Assembly (NCBI RefSeq): GCF_017916325.1
Contig: NC_090169.1
Coordinates: forward strand, 1,376,501-1,440,500
Source: Leishmania martiniquensis
Taxonomy: Eukaryota > Euglenozoa > Kinetoplastea > Trypanosomatida > Trypanosomatidae
Reading direction: 5' to 3'
Length of the DNA stretch: 64,000 nucleotides
The position numbers and the translations under genes were made by a program. Under the pieces are notes generated by a model. The model was not told where the DNA came from, did no database searches, and worked only from the letters and a program-made list of their open reading frames with translations. Shown here one piece after another: positions 19,217-30,710 of the stretch; the first letter of the stretch is position 1; each line of letters begins with the position of its first letter.

Positions 19217-19871
19217 CGGCGCCGGCAATGCTAGCAGCACGCGGCCGCACTTCCTGTTCAGTATTTGCTCTCTTCACAGCACTCGCATGTAAGCAAGGGT
19301 CAGTGTTGGTGGATGTGCTGTGCTGTCCTCCCGCTGTGTATGTATGTGCGCACGGCTTTCGCTTGCTCGCCCGCGCACCCACTACCTGCACCACCACCAA
19401 AGTCAGCATATTTTTAACTTTCTGACGCTCCCTCTCCGTGTGAAGACAGCGCAGTCGCTGTCTCCTCGTCGAGCGGATCGAGCGCCAGAAGCCGTAAGCG
19501 AGCAGCAACGGTTGGTTGGTAGACAGAGCACTCTTTCACGCCTGGCATTGCACTAGTGCCTCGGCAGGTCTAACCGCCTGGCGGTTGGTTCAGGTGTGCC
19601 ATCATACCCATCCATACATATGCATCCTCCCCACTCCACCCCGCGCCTTTCCTGTCCTCTCGTGCGTTGCTCTCCTCTGGCTCTCCCACACGCTGGTTGC
19701 ACCTCGTGCCGATACATGACGAGGGTCTGAACTCGCCATCTCCCCCCTCCCCGCGCCTTTCACTCGTTCTGGAGGAACGCCCAGAGCCGGTACCGCAGAA
19801 ACAGATACGAAAAAAGGCGGAAACAGAAGAAGCGACACCACGCACAGACACACCTCGGCCTGGCAGGACTC
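19217..19871. other. 655-bp spacer, no gene seen
   Basis: C/T-rich from about 19620 to 19770. The AG at 19773-19774 is a possible spliced-leader acceptor for the TPR gene, leaving about 97 nt of 5' UTR. Confidence 0.55.
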
Positions 19872-21134
19872 ATGTTTGCACGCCTTTCGCGGCCCGCGAG
19901 TCGCCTCGCCATCGGACTGGCAATCAATTCCGCGTCTCGGTGCCGGAATCCGCTCGCAAGCGCCGGCGCGGCGCTCGGCACAGCACTCATCTCGCAGAGG
20001 TGGGCCTGCTCGGGTAATAACGACAGCGAAGTCAGCACCGGTGGCTTCCGCACCACCGCTGGCTTGAGCGAGAAGGAGTTGCTCGATCTCAACAAGGAGG
20101 CGGCGGAGGCGTTCGAAAAGGGCGATTTTCTCTCGTCCATCGAGGCGTGGGAAAAAGTGGCACAGTCGAAGCATCACACCCCAAACAGCCCCACTCTCAT
20201 GAGCTGCCTCAACAACCTCGCCTGCGCGTACGGCGAGATCGGTGACAGCCGACGAAAGCTGAAGCTATTGGAGCGGTCCCGCGATCTCGTGCAGGCGGTG
20301 TACGGCGCCGATCACCCGCAGTATGGGATGGTCTTGTACAACATGGCCTGCGCCAAGGAGGAAATGGGTCTTTATTCGGACATGAAGCGTCTGCTCGATG
20401 AGTCGCTCGTGCTGCACGAAAAGCGATTCCACCCACAGCATGCTAAGGTCGGTCGCGTTCTCCTGCTGCTCGCCGCCGCCTACGGCCATCTCGGCGAGCA
20501 CGAGGCTCAGGTGCGAACCGCCGAGCGGGCGTATGAGATTGTGAAGAAGCACTGCGGCCCGGAACACCTGCAGACAACCATTGCGATGCTGACGCTCGGT
20601 CGAGCCTACGGTGCGGCGGGGCAAGTGGAGCGGCAGCTGCAGCTGGCGCAGGCGGCCTACAGCATTCAAGAAAAGCGACTAGGCCCAATGAATCCGCAGC
20701 TGGCTGTGACCCTGTTGGAGGTCGCTGACGCGCACAGGGCCAACGGCGACTTTTACAACCAGAAGACACTCCTCGAGGAAGCAGTGGAGGTGCAGCAACG
20801 GGCTTTCGGGCGGCAACACACCCTCCTCATTGACACGTACATCGCACTCGGTGACACCTGCGGGCAGCTGGAAAATGACCAGGCGCAAGCGCAGTACTAC
20901 TTCGAGGCGCTCAAGATCGCACGTCACCGCTGCCAGGGGAAGCATATTTTGATCGGCAAGGCTGCAGTGAACGCTGCCCGCGCGTGCCTCTCTCAGGGTG
21001 ACAAGGCGAAGGCTCAAGCGTTGCTGGACGAGGCGCAGTCGATTGTGGAGCGCAACGTGAGTCCAGAGCATCCCCTCTCCAAGCAACTGCGCAAGGTCAC
21101 AAAAGAGTTGGTGCAGTCGTCGCCTTGCACCTGA
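19872..21134 (+). CDS. TPR protein of kinesin-light-chain type, possible mitochondrial presequence
   Basis: A 420-residue protein. The first 40-odd residues are rich in Arg, Ser and Ala with no acidic residue (MFARLSRPASRLAIG), as in a mitochondrial targeting peptide. From about residue 70 there are roughly seven tandem 42-residue TPR units of the kinesin light chain/TPR_12 type. Each has an LxxLAxxYGxxG-like first helix, a second helix and a short linker with HP (GADHPQYG, GPEHLQT, GPMNPQLA, SPEHPLS). Such repeats form a superhelical protein-binding surface. There is no kinesin heavy-chain-binding heptad region, so kinesin light chain itself is unlikely. The partner is unknown. The ATG at 19872 is the first in frame and starts the presequence-like segment. 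Confidence 0.82.
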   Translation: MFARLSRPASRLAIGLAINSASRCRNPLASAGAALGTALISQRWACSGNNDSEVSTGGFRTTAGLSEKELLDLNKEAAEAFEKGDFLSSIEAWEKVAQSKHHTPNSPTLMSCLNNLACAYGEIGDSRRKLKLLERSRDLVQAVYGADHPQYGMVLYNMACAKEEMGLYSDMKRLLDESLVLHEKRFHPQHAKVGRVLLLLAAAYGHLGEHEAQVRTAERAYEIVKKHCGPEHLQTTIAMLTLGRAYGAAGQVERQLQLAQAAYSIQEKRLGPMNPQLAVTLLEVADAHRANGDFYNQKTLLEEAVEVQQRAFGRQHTLLIDTYIALGDTCGQLENDQAQAQYYFEALKIARHRCQGKHILIGKAAVNAARACLSQGDKAKAQALLDEAQSIVERNVSPEHPLSKQLRKVTKELVQSSPCT

Positions 21135-23330
<2,196 letters not shown>

Positions 23331-24472
23331 GGCGACCTGGAGGGAGCTCGTAGCGGCACAGGTTCGCCCTTAACCCCTCCCCACCCCACCCCCTTCTCTC
23401 CTCTCAGTGGCCGTCGCACCGTTGTATAGCGTGCTGTCGTTGTTGGTGTTTGTCTTGCACCACCAGGGTGGGTGGCTGGGCGTATGTGTCTGTGTGTCGG
23501 CCACTTTCGATCTTTTCTTCGACTTGGCCCGCCTCTCCCTCTCTCTCTCCTGATATTACGCGCCTTCTCTATTTTTGTGTGTGTGTGTGCGTCTGTCTCT
23601 CTGTGTGCACACGCATGAGGTTTGCCTACCGTCGCGTGCTTTCGTCGACAGCAGCACAGGCAGCACACACTTACACGCACGCTCGACAAAGGGAGTCAAT
23701 ATAAGAGTAAACTGTGCACCTACCTTCACTCCTTTATAGCGGGTATCTCGGTCGGCCCCAATGTCTAACGAGAAGGACGAAAAGGGTGCCAGAAACGCTG
23801 GCTCGTGCGAGACGACGCCCGGTCTAACCACTGTACCATAGAGATAGGCAATCGCGCTCCCGTCTTTACCCTCCACACGCACACCGCCCGACCGCCTCGC
23901 ACTGCTCCCTCCTCTTTCCCCGCGTCTTTCGTGCCGGCGCTCTCCGTCTCTCTCGCTCTCTTGGGCTCTCGCTCGCGCGCGGCGTGGGCGTGCAGGCTCG
24001 ATGATTAACGTCATGAAAGCATCTTCTGTGCGTTACGCCCCTGTTTCGCTATACTGACTACTGCCCTCACCCGCCTCATTTTTTTTTGGTTTCCTCGACC
24101 TTCCCTCTCCCCCTTATGGCGGTGTCTTCACTCCCGCACCTTCTCGTGCGTCTTAAACGCGCACGTGTGCGGCGTGCCGGCCTACCCCGCAACTTACATC
24201 TGCTGCTCCGCATTTTACCGATTAGCCAGCTGAGGGCGAGCTCGTTCGGCGTCCGTACTGGCGGTAGTGCGGTGGGCGAAGCTGAGGAGGAGCTCATCCG
24301 AAGACAGATACCCAGCTGTGTAGATGAAGTACTGCTGCGGCTGTCGACACACCGAATACACTTGCCTCTACGATCCACGTCGACTCACTCAGGAGCGCGT
24401 TCGCACGTCACTCCTTCCGTTGGTTGCGCCTGTGGTGTGATGCTTGTGTGAGCGTATGCGCCTCCTGGTATC
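23331..24472. other. 1.1 kb spacer, no gene seen
   Basis: C/T-rich, with GT runs at about 23575-23610. A T9 tract at 24079-24087 and C/T to about 24115 precede the SET gene. Several AGs follow, so the acceptor is not decided. No ORF is supported. Confidence 0.55.
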
Positions 24473-25462
24473 ATGCTAAAGTTTGTCGTCACCACTCAGC
24501 CCTCGCGCCGCATTGTATGCCTCAACGAGGCGACGTACATCTACTTTTGGCCGTACCTCTTCTCTCGCAGAGTCCCCGGCGCGTTGCAGCTATGCAGATG
24601 GGCCGCACGCCGTGGAGCAGCCGTGCACGGCGCCGTTCGGCTGCAGCCCAGCGAGTCCCCCATCGCGACGCATCGATGCTATCTGAAGGTGACACGTCCC
24701 GTCGCCGCGGGCCGCGCGCTTATTTCACTACCGAGGGCACTTTCTCTGAATGCCACCTCTCCAGAGTCGCGGAGCGGCACGTTCGCCGGGCGCTACCACA
24801 CCCTCGAGGGCCTCGCGCAGCTCCTCGCCCGGGAGCTGCATAACCCACGCAGCCCTCATCGCGCCTATCTCGAGTTTCTGCATGACCTGCACAACGCAGA
24901 AACGGAAGAGGCACAGGAAGTGCTTCTTGCCGGGCTCCGATACGGCCGTGCGACGGTGCTCGTGGATCAGCTAGATGCCATGTACGCTGGGAACTCGCTA
25001 CAGGCACGCGGGGCTTCCAACGCACCTTTCCTGGAGAAGGGGCAGCTCCACTCTCCAAGTCAGCGTGTGGAGTGGGTGCGACTGCAGCAACTGCAGCGTC
25101 GCCTCGAGCAAAGCGTGCCCCACTTCGCTGCCAAATCAACCGCCTGGGCGCTGTCCATGGCGCTGAGTCGAGCAATGGAAGACGATGCGGAGGGGCTCAG
25201 TCTGTACCCGCTGATCGACTTTTGCACCCACAGCTTTGAGCCAAACGCGTTCATCTGTGTCGATGATGACGAGCGCGTTGCAGCAGCGCGACCCGTGCGC
25301 TGGACAGAGTCGCGCGGAGAGCCCCTCGTGCACGTTGTGACACAGCGCGCACTGCGCGCTGGCGAAAGGGTCACCCTGCGGTGGCATTGGCGGCCGGTCA
25401 AGACGACAGAGGATGCGGAGTTTTGGCAGATGCGCTTCGGCTACGTTCCACTGTCCGAGTAG
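24473..25462 (+). CDS. SET-domain protein, Rubisco-LSMT/SETD3-like class
   Basis: A 329-residue putative protein lysine or histidine methyltransferase. The C-terminal half carries the SET signature of the LSMT/SETD3 class: LYPLIDFCTHSFEPNA (about residues 243-258), where the usual NHS is THS, then a strand pair, then RALRAGERVTLRW and the post-SET FGYVP. The family's first SET segment (GRALISLPRALSL) is near residues 80-92, with a helical insert between (about 110-230). There is no classical substrate-binding Rubs domain, so the protein is short for the family (SETD3 is about 590). The N-terminus has an aromatic stretch of about 12 residues. Most probable role: methylation of a non-histone protein; target unknown. 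The start at 24473 is the only in-frame ATG upstream of the first SET segment. Confidence 0.72.
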   Translation: MLKFVVTTQPSRRIVCLNEATYIYFWPYLFSRRVPGALQLCRWAARRGAAVHGAVRLQPSESPIATHRCYLKVTRPVAAGRALISLPRALSLNATSPESRSGTFAGRYHTLEGLAQLLARELHNPRSPHRAYLEFLHDLHNAETEEAQEVLLAGLRYGRATVLVDQLDAMYAGNSLQARGASNAPFLEKGQLHSPSQRVEWVRLQQLQRRLEQSVPHFAAKSTAWALSMALSRAMEDDAEGLSLYPLIDFCTHSFEPNAFICVDDDERVAAARPVRWTESRGEPLVHVVTQRALRAGERVTLRWHWRPVKTTEDAEFWQMRFGYVPLSE

Positions 25463-26370
25463 CCGCACGACAGGGGGTCCATGCGCACACGCGCACATCC
25501 GCAGGCCGGCTCGACGGCCTGCCGTACCTGCATCCGTCACCCTCTCCCACTCTCACGCATGGTCCGCTTCACCGCAGGTCTACTCAACAGATGGAGATGC
25601 GAAAAAAAGGGGAGCAAAAAAAAAGCACAGGGCCGAAGACATATTTGGCACAGCAGCTGCACGGAGACACAGCATGCGTACGCATGCGCGTACTTTCCTC
25701 CCCACCCCCTCAGCCTCGGCTCAGTAGATAGCGTCAGTAGCGTAGGAAGTGAAGAATCTCACGACGACCGCCGCATCCATCTTTCCTTTCCGCTGTTGCT
25801 CCTCTGTTCCTCTCTCCCTCTCTCCTTTGTGTCTCGTCCTTGAGCGGTGCGCCTGTGCCCTTCTGTGCATGTGCTGTGCGTTGTGCACCTGCACGGGTGC
25901 TTGCAGGTTTCTATTACGAAGCACGAGGAGGATTCTCGCAACAAAAGCAACCGCCAGCGAGAAAAGTGGTGCCTCTTGCGGTGCCGAGGAGTCTCAAGGT
26001 CAGCGTCACGCGTGGGAGCCAAGAGGCGGTGGAGCTCTAAAGACACACACACTAACTCATTTCACAGGTCTGGCTTCGTCCAATATCCTCGCAACAGTAG
26101 CAGACCCCCCCCTCCTGCTCCCCTAGAAGGAGGCGCCACCCAAGGGAACCGGAGAAGCACAGCGAGCAGGGGGCGTGGCGGTGATGGTGTTGGTGGTGGT
26201 GGGAAGACGGCCCAGAACGCATCTTGTGTCTTCGGCACCCCACTGCTGAAAAAAAAGTTCTTTTTTTGTAGGACAACTTCAGTGGCCGGCCTTTCTTTGT
26301 TCCGCCCGCTCGTTTCCCCTGAGTGGTGAGCCTCGAAGCAGCGTATCCGTCGGCAACGCTCGTCTGGCCC
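25463..26370. other. 908-bp spacer with PEX1 acceptor
   Basis: No gene seen. The AG at 26270-26271, right after the C/T7 tract at 26260-26268, is a good spliced-leader acceptor, about 100 nt before the PEX1 ATG. An A-rich then T-rich stretch at 26249-26268 could pair locally. Confidence 0.6.
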
Positions 26371-29226
26371 ATGCAGCAATCCTCCTTTGAAGTGGCGGTG
26401 GACAGGAGCAGCCTGCACTCCTTCGTGACGGTCTCGCAGCACTACCTCGACAGTGTACTGCGGCCTCTCTACAGTGGTCGCCTGCCACCAGCGGTGCCGT
26501 TGCGCATTACTGGGCAGAGCGGTAAAGACATCTACGTTGGCTGCCTCACCAACCGCCCGCACGCGCGGTCCAAGTTTGTGCTAATCTTCCCCCTCGCACT
26601 CTGCTACGATCATGGACTGAGTGAGGGCGAGCTAGTTGAATGCGTGCCGCTATCGAATGCCCCACATGCCACCAGGGTGCTGGTGGCGCCGCTGACGGTG
26701 GACGACAGCGAGGTAGTGGAACAGAACGCGGTTCGCATCGAGAGTCTATTGCTTCGCCAGGTGCAGGTCGTGTTCCCCTCCATGATCATCTCCGTCTCCA
26801 TCTTCCCCGGGGTGCCGGCCAAGGTGATTGTGACCACGATCGAGTGCGGCGATGGGGAGAAGCTGCGTAGCGGGTGCGCAACGATGCAGGAAGGCACGCA
26901 TTTTGTGATTGCCACCCGTGTCCGTCGGGAGCAAACGGACGGCGCTACTGGTGGTGCCGCCGCACCGCCGCTATGGGCCTTTCTCCGTGGACGACCTGCT
27001 CGTGCCACGGCCGCGCGTGGCGCCTCGGACAGCAGCGACATGGCTGAGATACGGGTGCGCCGTGTAACAGCCGACAAGTACCACTGGAAGAACGGTACAG
27101 TGCTCGGCGCCCTGGACTGCGCGACGGTGGCGACGTTAAACAAGGAGGACTTGACGCCAGGGTTTCTGCGGGCGTACATCAAGCAGGTCACTGTCGTTGT
27201 CGCGGACGCCGCCGACAGCGAGGCTGCGGGTGCGGCAGAAGAGGAGGACGTGTGCGTCATGGACTCCCTGCCGCAGGCGACAAACCTTCTCCTCACCCCT
27301 CATGGCCTGGACCCGTCGGCCGCCACGACTGAGAGGGCGAGGTACACAGACGTGGACGATGCGGCGGGGGTGGTCTGTCCGGGGTTTTCAAGTTCTGCGC
27401 TCTCCCCATTCTCTGCGGTGACGCTGCACGCGGTGACACAGGTGCACGGAAGGGTGGCGGAGGATCTGCAGCGACATCTCGTGGCCGCCCTCCAGCAGCC
27501 GAGCGTGCCGCAGTTTGTCAATTTGCACCAGAACAACGTGCTTCTGTGCGGCGGAAAGGGCTTCGGCAAGTCGACGGTGGTGCGCGCTGTGCTGGACACG
27601 CTTCCAGACGTGCACACTGTAACGCTCGAATGCGGCAAGACCAAATCCTTCTCGGCAGACATCGCCAGGGCCTTGGCAGAGTGCATACTGTGCAAACCAG
27701 CGCTGCTAGTGCTTGAAAACTTTGACAGCATCGCGCCGGCGCAGCAGGAGAGCCACGTGGCGGTCATGTCGGCTATGACGCAGGCAACACTTGAGGCGGC
27801 GCTGACGCGGTTCTGCTACCAGTTCTCCGTTCGACCTCGTGGGGCGGTAGTGGTACTGGCGACATGCTCGAGCCGCGACACAGTGCATGAGGCGCTGCGG
27901 TCGGCGTACTGCTTCCGACAGGTGCTAACGCTGGAGGCGATGAATCGCGCATCGCGGGCGGTGCTTACAGGGCAGCTGTTTCCACACGCGCCCAGCGAGG
28001 AAGTCACGGCGGCGGCGGCGCTCATGGACAACTACACCCCGTTTGACGTGAAGCAGCTGGCGTTGCGGATGCGGGACAAGTTGGCGGCAGAGCCGGCCCT
28101 GTCGCTGCGCGAGTGCGCGGAGGCCTGCGTGACCTCTTTCACCCCGCTAGCGCACACCGGCATCCACTTTCTCAAGGGAGACAAGGTGGCGTGGGAGTCG
28201 ATTGGCGGGCTGGAGGAGGCAAAGAAGACGCTGTACAACACGCTGGTACTGCCCATCAAGCACCCCCAGCTGTTTGCGCGGCTACCGCTGAAGACGCGCA
28301 GCGGCATCCTGCTCTACGGCCCCTCGGGGTGTGGCAAGACCTTCATCCTCGAGTCGCTCGTCAACGCGGAGAACTTGCACTGCATCGTCATCAACGGCCC
28401 GGAGGTGTTTGGCAAGTACATCGGGCAGAGTGAACAGAAGATCCGCGACGTTTTTGAGCGCGCGCAGGCAGCGGCGCCGTGCGTGGTGTTCTTTGACGAG
28501 TTTGATTCGGTGGCGCCACAGCGCGGCGCTGACAACTCTGGCGTGACAGATCGCGTGGTGAACCAGCTGCTGTGCTATCTGGATGGTGTGGAGGGGCGTA
28601 AGGACGTGTTCGTTGTCGCAGCCTCCAGCCGGCCGGACCTCATTGACGCGGCGCTGCTGCGGCCGGGTCGGCTCGACAAGGCGGTGCTGTGCCCGATACC
28701 GAGCGAAGATGATCGGGTGGCAATACTGCGCCACTTGCTCCGTAGCACGACGGCGTCATTTAGTGACGAGGAGCTACGGCAAGTGGCGCAGCGCACGGTG
28801 AACTGGACGCCGGCCGACCTCTCCGCGATGGTTTCATCAGCGAGCACGCTGGTGAGCATGCGGTTTATGGACAGGCTGACAAAGCAGGCGGTTGGCGGCA
28901 GCGGTGGTGGCGGCACCGCGACGGATGGTGAGGACGGGTTTGTGATCGCTGGTCTTGGCGACGGTGTGACACGCGAGAAAGTGGGGGACGCGCTGAAGCA
29001 GCTGTGTATGGCTGCCCACGGCGCGGCGGCGGCGGCTGTCTCCCACAGCGTCACCATCGCGTCGGAGCAGATGTCGATGGATGACCTCTGGGCGTCGCTG
29101 GAGGCCACGCGGCCGTCGCTGTCGGAGGGGGACATCCAGAAACACGAGCGCATTCACGCCCTCTTCGCCAAGGGCAAGTGCGCCCCTCCACCTAAGCCGC
29201 CCGGCTCTCGGCTTGTGACACGCTGA
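26371..29226 (+). CDS. PEX1: Peroxin-1, double AAA+ ATPase of glycosome biogenesis
   Basis: A 951-residue AAA+ protein that, with PEX6, extracts the cargo receptor PEX5 from the peroxisomal (here glycosomal) membrane. The N-terminal region (about 1-170) has the double-psi barrel-like layout of PEX1 and p97. The first AAA domain has a Walker A GGKGFGKS near residues 394-401 and a Walker B-like VLENFD near 447-452, without the usual Asp-Glu pair. The second AAA domain has Walker A GPSGCGKT (about 649-656), Walker B VVFFDEFDS (about 705-713) and the PEX1-type second region of homology (SGVTDRVVNQLL, SRPDLIDAALLRPGRLDK). The D2 blocks identify PEX1 rather than PEX6 or VCP. Glycosomes house glycolysis in these parasites, so the gene should be essential. 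The ATG at 26371 is used; an upstream GTG in frame is discounted. Confidence 0.93.
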   Translation: MQQSSFEVAVDRSSLHSFVTVSQHYLDSVLRPLYSGRLPPAVPLRITGQSGKDIYVGCLTNRPHARSKFVLIFPLALCYDHGLSEGELVECVPLSNAPHATRVLVAPLTVDDSEVVEQNAVRIESLLLRQVQVVFPSMIISVSIFPGVPAKVIVTTIECGDGEKLRSGCATMQEGTHFVIATRVRREQTDGATGGAAAPPLWAFLRGRPARATAARGASDSSDMAEIRVRRVTADKYHWKNGTVLGALDCATVATLNKEDLTPGFLRAYIKQVTVVVADAADSEAAGAAEEEDVCVMDSLPQATNLLLTPHGLDPSAATTERARYTDVDDAAGVVCPGFSSSALSPFSAVTLHAVTQVHGRVAEDLQRHLVAALQQPSVPQFVNLHQNNVLLCGGKGFGKSTVVRAVLDTLPDVHTVTLECGKTKSFSADIARALAECILCKPALLVLENFDSIAPAQQESHVAVMSAMTQATLEAALTRFCYQFSVRPRGAVVVLATCSSRDTVHEALRSAYCFRQVLTLEAMNRASRAVLTGQLFPHAPSEEVTAAAALMDNYTPFDVKQLALRMRDKLAAEPALSLRECAEACVTSFTPLAHTGIHFLKGDKVAWESIGGLEEAKKTLYNTLVLPIKHPQLFARLPLKTRSGILLYGPSGCGKTFILESLVNAENLHCIVINGPEVFGKYIGQSEQKIRDVFERAQAAAPCVVFFDEFDSVAPQRGADNSGVTDRVVNQLLCYLDGVEGRKDVFVVAASSRPDLIDAALLRPGRLDKAVLCPIPSEDDRVAILRHLLRSTTASFSDEELRQVAQRTVNWTPADLSAMVSSASTLVSMRFMDRLTKQAVGGSGGGGTATDGEDGFVIAGLGDGVTREKVGDALKQLCMAAHGAAAAAVSHSVTIASEQMSMDDLWASLEATRPSLSEGDIQKHERIHALFAKGKCAPPPKPPGSRLVTR

Positions 29227-29469
29227 GCACCGCCCGTGTTGCTAAGAGAGGCGGAGAGACTTGGTCACTGAGGTTTGCCTCCTAAGTGCTATCCAAAAAG
29301 GTGACGGAAACGTTCGAACAAACAAACGAGAAATAAAGGAACCCTCAGCCGCAGTGGACATGAAAAATGAGGTGTGACACTGTCAACTCTCCAATCTCCC
29401 ACACACACACATCACCGCTCCCCCCACTCTGCCCGATGTCTCTCTTACAAAGGGGGAGTGCAGGAAAAG
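29227..29469. other. Short spacer between PEX1 and the tRNA cluster
   Basis: Mixed sequence with a (CA)n run at about 29400-29411. On the minus strand the bases just before 29470 read CTTTTCC, the Pol III terminator of the first tRNA-Asn. Confidence 0.6.
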
Positions 29470-29542
29470 CTCCTCCCGTTGGATTCGAACCAACGACCTG
29501 TAGGTTAACAGCCTAACGCGCTGCCGACTGCGCCAGGGAGGA
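29470..29542 (-). tRNA. tRNA-Asn (anticodon GTT)
   Basis: A 73-nt cloverleaf read on the minus strand. Acceptor arms TCCTCCC/GGGAGGA pair fully, with discriminator G. The anticodon loop CTGTTAA gives GTT. The B box GGTTCGAATCC is perfect, and a T4 Pol III terminator follows. It is identical to the + strand copy at 30044-30116. Confidence 0.97.
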
Positions 29543-29601
29543 CTGACGTCCGACAGGACGTGCAGTGTACGACTATTCAAATCACCCACAGCACAAAAGC
29601 T

Positions 29602-29685
29602 TCCTTCCGGCCGGAATCGAACCAGCGACCCTGTGATCCCTGCTAATTCTACAGTCACATGCTCTACCAATTGAGCTACAGAAGG
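29602..29685 (-). tRNA. tRNA-Tyr (anticodon GTA) with 11-nt intron
   Basis: An 84-nt gene on the minus strand. Acceptor arms CCTTCTG/CGGAAGG pair with one G-T, discriminator A. The anticodon stem TGTGA/TCACA encloses 18 nt: the 7-nt loop with GTA plus an 11-nt intron (AATTAGCAGGG) after position 37. This matches the tRNA-Tyr intron known in trypanosomatids, whose only intron-bearing tRNA this is. T4 terminator downstream. Confidence 0.96.
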
Positions 29686-29754
29686 CTGCGCAGGCACCCG
29701 TTTTTATCGCATACGACACACCAATACCGTTAATATGTGGGCTCTGTAAAAGGA

Positions 29755-29826
29755 AGGCCACTGCGAGAATCGAACTCGCGACCCCCACTTTACGAGAGTG
29801 GTGCACTGCCACTGTGCTAAGCGGCC
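29755..29826 (-). tRNA. tRNA-Thr (anticodon CGT)
   Basis: A 72-nt cloverleaf on the minus strand. Acceptor GGCCGCT/AGTGGCC has one G-T pair. The anticodon stem CCACT/AGTGG encloses CTCGTAA, giving anticodon CGT for ACG codons. The T arm GCGAG/CTCGC is perfect. T4 terminator follows. Confidence 0.95.
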
Positions 29827-29911
29827 ACTGTGGACCAACCTAGATAGATTCTCTCTGTTTGACGTCTTCTTTCCACTTCCATCCAACTTTGCAGTGAGGG
29901 TACTTTATCGT

Positions 29912-29983
29912 GGCCGCTTGGTCTAGTGGTATGATTCCCGCTTCGGGTGCGGGAGGTCAGGGGTTCAATTCCCCTAGCGGCCC
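29912..29983 (+). tRNA. tRNA-Pro (anticodon CGG)
   Basis: A 72-nt cloverleaf on the + strand. Acceptor GGCCGCT/AGCGGCC pairs fully, discriminator C. The anticodon stem CCCGC/GCGGG encloses TTCGGGT, giving CGG. The B box is GGTTCAATTCC. T4 terminator immediately downstream. Confidence 0.96.
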
Positions 29984-30043
29984 TTTTCCGTGCATGGAAA
30001 CTTAAAAATTATGAGACCCTCACAACCACGTCACATAGGCGTG

Positions 30044-30116
30044 TCCTCCCTGGCGCAGTCGGCAGCGCGTTAGGCTGTTAACCTACAGGTCGTTGGTTCG
30101 AATCCAACGGGAGGAG
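30044..30116 (+). tRNA. tRNA-Asn (anticodon GTT), second copy
   Basis: All 73 nt are identical to the minus-strand tRNA-Asn at 29470-29542, so the two form a 73-bp inverted repeat about 500 bp apart. A T4 terminator lies a few bases downstream. Confidence 0.97.
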
Positions 30117-30710
30117 CAATTTTCAAGTAGCCTTTTTTGGCCCAATCCTCTAAGAGGTACAGCAAAAAAACTGGAAAGCCCAGCGGGCACCGTAGTTCCG
30201 CATATCTCCCCCCATCTGCCTGTTACTACTGCTGCGCTTGTTTTTTCCTGATGCACCTTCCTCCCCCTTCTCCCTGACGACAGTATTCAGTCCTTTCCAT
30301 CAGGCATAGTACTTCGTAATGGGCATTCCTCATCGAAACCACGGTAGCGGCAAATCCTCTTTCCATGAAAAGGCCACCAACACACACACCTCTCTCCCTT
30401 CTTAGTGCCTTTTTTTGTGGCCCCCCCTCGCATGGGCCCGCACGTAACAGCACGCCCCCGAGGAATAACGACAAGCTAAAAACAGATGAGTAATGCCGCT
30501 CTACTCTCTCCCTCAATATTAGTTCACTCCTTCCCGGTGACTCTCACTCATCATTCCCTGTTTGTCCCCCCTTAACCACCCACCACCTGAACAGGATTCC
30601 GGGAAGAGCGCGATGGCGTAGAAAGCGAAAAAGAAAGAAACAGCCTCACGAGCACTTCACATTCTTGGTTTCCTTTTTACTCATCTGCACGACCCAGTTT
30701 AAGCATCTCT
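30117..30710. other. 594-bp spacer after the tRNA cluster
   Basis: C/T-rich with no ORF. The AG at 30696-30697, after the T/C tract at about 30667-30680, is the closest spliced-leader acceptor to the next gene and would leave a 5' UTR of only about 13 nt. An earlier AG may be used instead. Confidence 0.55.

Noticed and set aside
29383..29886. Minus-strand frames in the tRNA cluster
   Set aside because: They are translations of tRNA genes.
29470..30116. Inverted tRNA-Asn pair as ends of a mobile element
   Set aside because: No transposase and no flanking target duplication. The identical stretch ends with the tRNA borders, so inverted gene duplication is simpler.
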